64,000 bases of DNA from Planktomarina sp. GTDB lineage: Bacteria; Pseudomonadota; Alphaproteobacteria; Rhodobacterales; Rhodobacteraceae. The position numbers were made by a program, and so were the translations under genes. This document shows, piece by piece, positions 61,221 to 64,000 of this stretch (the first letter of the stretch is position 1; each line of letters begins with the position of its first letter). The notes under the pieces are model-generated. The model was not told where the DNA came from. It was given only the letters and a program-made list of their open reading frames with translations, and did not search any database. The stretch spans positions 1 to 64,000 of the forward strand of contig JADHLF010000002.1 in NCBI GenBank assembly GCA_016780825.1, given 5' to 3'.

Positions 61221-62678
61221 TTACGGCGCGATGGGTCTGGCCAAAGCGATGAGCGCATCCACATCCAGATGCTGCTCGATAAAGTCGGCAAGTCGGTCCA
61301 AAGTGTCCTGCACAGCCGCATCATAGGACGCGAGCTGCGATTGCGTGCCCAGCATGGCCAGGACCTCTGCTCGAAAGCCGTCAGAGGCAAAAAGACCATG
61401 CAAGTAACACCCGCGCACCCGCCCATCAGGAGAGATCGCCCCCTCGGGCCGGTCTGCGAGCTTGAGCCATGGGTTTTGGCAATCCGCTCCGCTGCTCTGA
61501 CCGAGGTGGATCTCATAGCCCTCGACGGGCGTGTTGGTTTTGGCGCTGCGTGCTTTGGTCAATGACAAGTTTTTCTTTGGGACCATTGTGGTTTCAATAT
61601 TCAAATATCCCAACCCATCGATGGAGCGCGGCGCGCCTTCGATCCCCTCCGGGTCATGGACCCTGCGCCCCAGCATCTGATAGCCGCCGCAAATGCCAAT
61701 GATTTGACCGCCTCGGCGGTGATGGGCCTGCAGATCAATATCCCAGCCATTGGCGCGGAAATTTTCCAGATCACTGATGGTGGATTTGCTGCCGGGCAGG
61801 ATCACGAGCGACGCATCACCGGGCAAGGGCTGACCTTGTTCAATAATTTCAACGGTCACATTGGGCTCGGCCACCAGCGGGTCGAGATCATCGAAATTGG
61901 AGATCCGCGCCAAACGCGGCACCGCGATTTTGAGCGCGCCACCGGCCCGTGTTGCAATATCCATCACATCTTCGGCCGGCAGTTTCCACGCCTCGGAGAA
62001 CCATGGCAAGACGCCGAGCGACACCCAACCGGTTTGCTCGGCAATGGCGTTCATACCCTCATCAAAGAGCGACACATCCCCGCGAAACTTATTGATTGCA
62101 AAACCTGTGATTCGGTCGCGATCCGGGGGGGGGAGAACCGCATGGGTTCCAACCATTTGTGCGATCACCCCTCCGCGGTCAATGTCACCAATCAAGATCA
62201 CTGGAATATTGGCGGCCTCCGCGAAACCCATATTGGCGATATCCCCGGAGCGTAGGTTGATTTCAGCCGGGCTTCCCGCACCCTCTATGACGACAAAATC
62301 GGCACTTTTGGCCAGGCGGTGAAAGGAGTCCAGCACCCGTGGCATCAAGGTTGGTTTGAGGGCCGCATAGTCCCGGGCTTTGACCGTGGTGAGCCTTTGG
62401 CCTTGAACCACCACCTGAGCCCCAATCTCTGACTCGGGTTTCAAGAGCACCGGGTTCATATCAACGATTGCGGGCCGTCCGCAGGCCAAGGCTTGCAGCG
62501 CCTGCGCGCGGCCAATCTCGCCACCGTCAACGGTGACCGCGGCGTTGTTCGACATATTTTGCGGCTTGAAGGGGGCCGGGTGATGGCCGCGTTTGAGAAA
62601 GGCGCGGCAGATCCCGGCCACCAGGATGGATTTGCCGACGTTAGATCCGGCACCCTGGATCATAATCGCTTTGGTCAT
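61221..62678 (-). CDS. cobQ: cobyric acid synthase CobQ
   Basis: CobQ amidates four side chains of adenosylcobyrinate diamide with glutamine and ATP in B12 synthesis. The 485-residue protein has the dethiobiotin-synthetase-like P-loop MIQGAGSNVGKSILVAG near the N-terminus, and GDIDRGGVIAQMVG. The class I amidotransferase domain has the nucleophilic Cys in IGICGGYQMLG and a His in YLHGLFASDG. The ATG at 62678 was preferred over a longer frame. No other cob gene is in the window. It supports B12-dependent Ecm and MttB-like enzymes elsewhere in the genome. Confidence 0.95.
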   Translation of the reverse strand: MTKAIMIQGAGSNVGKSILVAGICRAFLKRGHHPAPFKPQNMSNNAAVTVDGGEIGRAQALQALACGRPAIVDMNPVLLKPESEIGAQVVVQGQRLTTVKARDYAALKPTLMPRVLDSFHRLAKSADFVVIEGAGSPAEINLRSGDIANMGFAEAANIPVILIGDIDRGGVIAQMVGTHAVLPPPDRDRITGFAINKFRGDVSLFDEGMNAIAEQTGWVSLGVLPWFSEAWKLPAEDVMDIATRAGGALKIAVPRLARISNFDDLDPLVAEPNVTVEIIEQGQPLPGDASLVILPGSKSTISDLENFRANGWDIDLQAHHRRGGQIIGICGGYQMLGRRVHDPEGIEGAPRSIDGLGYLNIETTMVPKKNLSLTKARSAKTNTPVEGYEIHLGQSSGADCQNPWLKLADRPEGAISPDGRVRGCYLHGLFASDGFRAEVLAMLGTQSQLASYDAAVQDTLDRLADFIEQHLDVDALIALARPIAP

Positions 62679-62831
62679 ATGGCTCTCCTTGAGGCCTTGG
62701 CATGTTCGGCTCAAGTCAATACCAGTTTGGCGGTCCGAACATGGGCGCAGTTTAACCAGCGGCTTGCGCCGGAGCCATCTTTAATGCGGCAATTTTCTGC
62801 TTTTTTCGGCACTGCGATTGCTGAAACGCAA

Positions 62832-62853
62832 AACGCGCCCATTTGGGCGCGTT
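62832..62853 (-). terminator. intrinsic terminator of the DUF6280-like gene
   Basis: AACGCGCCC and GGGCGCGTT form a 9-bp stem with a 4-base loop. Read on the minus strand it is followed by TTTGCGTTTC after the stem's TT. It lies 25 bases beyond the stop of the minus-strand gene at 62878-63189. Confidence 0.75.
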
Positions 62854-62877
62854 GGCGGTCAAAACCGTCTGGAGGTT

Positions 62878-63189
62878 TTAAGCAGCTTCTGCCTGCTGGC
62901 GGCGTTCGCTCTCTTCGCGGCTCAGAGCCACGGAGGTGCGGATCCCCTTGCCAACGAAATCCATGAGGCCAGAGACCACACGTTCGTTGGGATCAATCCC
63001 GGCGCAGGAGAGCACTTCGCGCCCATCGCGAGAGCGGGCCCAACGTGCAATTTGCTCCGGTCCGTTCCCATATTTTTTATCGTCCGCAATCGCGTCATCT
63101 AATGCAGCCAATACAACGGCAGCAAAGAGCTTGCGAGCACGGTTGCCCTGTTCGTTGTTAAAAGCGTTTCCGTCGACGAAATCTTTCAT
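62878..63189 (-). CDS. DUF6280-like conserved protein
   Basis: A 103-residue soluble protein beginning MKDFVDGNAFNNEQGNRARK and containing ALDDAIADDKKYGNGPEQIA and WARSRDGREVLSCAGIDP. I recognise it as the DUF6280 family, highly conserved in Rhodobacteraceae and without known function. Its regular helical composition and single conserved Cys suggest a small cytosolic regulator or adaptor. It is a single gene with its own terminator, divergent from efp. Confidence 0.85.
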   Translation of the reverse strand: MKDFVDGNAFNNEQGNRARKLFAAVVLAALDDAIADDKKYGNGPEQIARWARSRDGREVLSCAGIDPNERVVSGLMDFVGKGIRTSVALSREESERRQQAEAA

Positions 63190-63404
63190 CCCGTGTCCTT
63201 TTAATTCTTACTCTTGAACTTTTCGATCTGCGCTCCTTATGCAGCATCGAAGACGATTCGGGTGGTCTCTTTTGGAATGCCTGCCATGCATTGAATGCAT
63301 AGCTCAAAGCCCACCCTCGGCGTCAGTCGTGGCTTGAAACCGCAACCTGGCTTCGATATAGGCGGTGTTGAATCAAAATCAACCTTTTATCCAAGGTTCT
63401 ATAC

Positions 63405-63968
63405 ATGCCAAAGATTAACGGAAATGAAATACGCATCGGAAATGTGCTTGAGCACAATGGCGGCCTCTGGAGCGCAGTGAAGGTCGATCACGTAAAGCCC
63501 GGAAAAGGCGGGGCTTTTGCTCAGGTCGAAATGCGCAATCTGCGCAATGGATCGAAATTGAATGAGCGATTCCGGTCTGCTGACAAAGTGGAAAAGGTCC
63601 GTTTGGAGCAAAAGGATCAGCAGTTTCTTTATGAAAATGACGGCATGTTGGTGTTCATGGATATGGAAACCTATGATCAGATCGAATTGCCGGCGGAATT
63701 GCTTGGTGAGCGCCGTCCGTTTTTGCAAGATGGAATGACCGTTCAGATTGAGTATCACGAGGCCGAAGCGCTGCATGCTACTCTGCCGCAAAAGGTGACG
63801 TGCAAAATTGTTGAGACCGAGCCTGTGGTCAAAGGCCAAACTGCGGCCAATTCGTTTAAGCCGGCGGTTTTGGACAATGGGTTGAAAGTTATGGTGCCGC
63901 CCTTCGTCGGGCCAGATGAGTTGATCATCGTCGACACTATTTCGATGGAATATACAGAGCGGGCCTAA
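63405..63968 (+). CDS. efp: translation elongation factor P
   Basis: EF-P relieves ribosome stalling at polyproline. The 187-residue protein has three beta-barrel domains. The modifiable lysine is Lys34 in VKPGKGGAFAQVEM, which in some bacteria is beta-lysylated by EpmA. The C-terminal VPPFVGPDELIIVDT is the family signature. No epmA or epmB is visible here. A strong hairpin follows. Confidence 0.96.
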   Translation: MPKINGNEIRIGNVLEHNGGLWSAVKVDHVKPGKGGAFAQVEMRNLRNGSKLNERFRSADKVEKVRLEQKDQQFLYENDGMLVFMDMETYDQIELPAELLGERRPFLQDGMTVQIEYHEAEALHATLPQKVTCKIVETEPVVKGQTAANSFKPAVLDNGLKVMVPPFVGPDELIIVDTISMEYTERA

Positions 63969-63971
63969 ACT

Positions 63972-64000
63972 GAGATGATCGCAGAGCCTGCGACCATCTC
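63972..64000 (+). terminator. terminator stem after efp at the window edge
   Basis: GAGATG-a-TCGCAG pairs with CTGCGA-c-CATCTC around an AGC loop, 12 bp with one mismatch. It begins 4 bases after the efp stop. The expected T-tract would lie beyond the window. Confidence 0.7.

Overview
This window looks like chromosomal DNA of an alphaproteobacterium of the Rhodobacteraceae, most likely the roseobacter group. Support comes from lineage-typical content: the ethylmalonyl-CoA pathway genes ecm and ccrA, a bacterial phosphatidylcholine synthase, DUF6280- and DUF6324-like small proteins, MmcB, an FeS-type (6-4) photolyase, TRAP transporter genes, a form II cox cluster, the pcm-tolC-popZ-like order, and a tRNA-His without an encoded G-1. 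The family is well supported. Genus is not resolvable by eye. No phage, insertion sequence, plasmid gene or CRISPR array was seen.

Layout. 1-4.5 kb: the 5' part of an NCS2 nucleobase permease (minus), an unknown gene, and a translationally coupled set of an atypical M19 dipeptidase-like protein, a 550-residue protein of unknown function and a DUF3726-like protein. 4.5-17.7 kb: housekeeping genes truA, ycjX-GNAT-ycjF, ileS, an EamA exporter, pcs, xerC-DUF484, a transaldolase/F6P-aldolase and priA. 17.7-22.6 kb: ecm, an acyltransferase and ccrA. Ecm and Ccr are the signature enzymes of the ethylmalonyl-CoA route for acetyl-CoA assimilation. 22.7-26.7 kb: a RecD/Pif1-like helicase, a non-pyrrolysine MttB homologue, mmcB and a DUF6324-like gene.

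26.9-28.9 kb is the least intact stretch: tRNA-His is followed by a 5'-truncated aldehyde dehydrogenase, then lrgAB with an in-frame amber codon in lrgB. 29-32 kb: a class IV aminotransferase resembling (R)-amine transaminases, paired with a beta-hydroxyacid dehydrogenase, then a Bcr/CflA-type exporter. 32.2-35.6 kb is a light-repair locus. An FeS (6-4) photolyase and DUF3429 gene diverge from a photolyase-like protein whose flavin domain comes first and whose alpha/beta domain appears to come last.

35.9-41.8 kb: coxSLMDE of the form II type (active-site loop AYRGAGR, no copper-binding Cys). 41.9-51.3 kb: orphan iolB, cimA, a cytochrome P450, a three-gene TRAP transporter with a strong hairpin after the binding-protein gene, and an SLC13 permease. 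51.3-58.5 kb: tpiA, tfoX-like, sufA, sufT, tgt, a lipoprotein, lon with a very good RpoH-type promoter, a histidine phosphatase and tRNA-Val. 58.7-64 kb: pcm-like, tolC, a short PopZ-like gene, cobQ, a DUF6280-like gene and efp.

No whole new system can be proved by reading alone. The best candidates for undescribed biology are the M19-like/550-residue/DUF3726-like gene set and the apparently domain-swapped photolyase.
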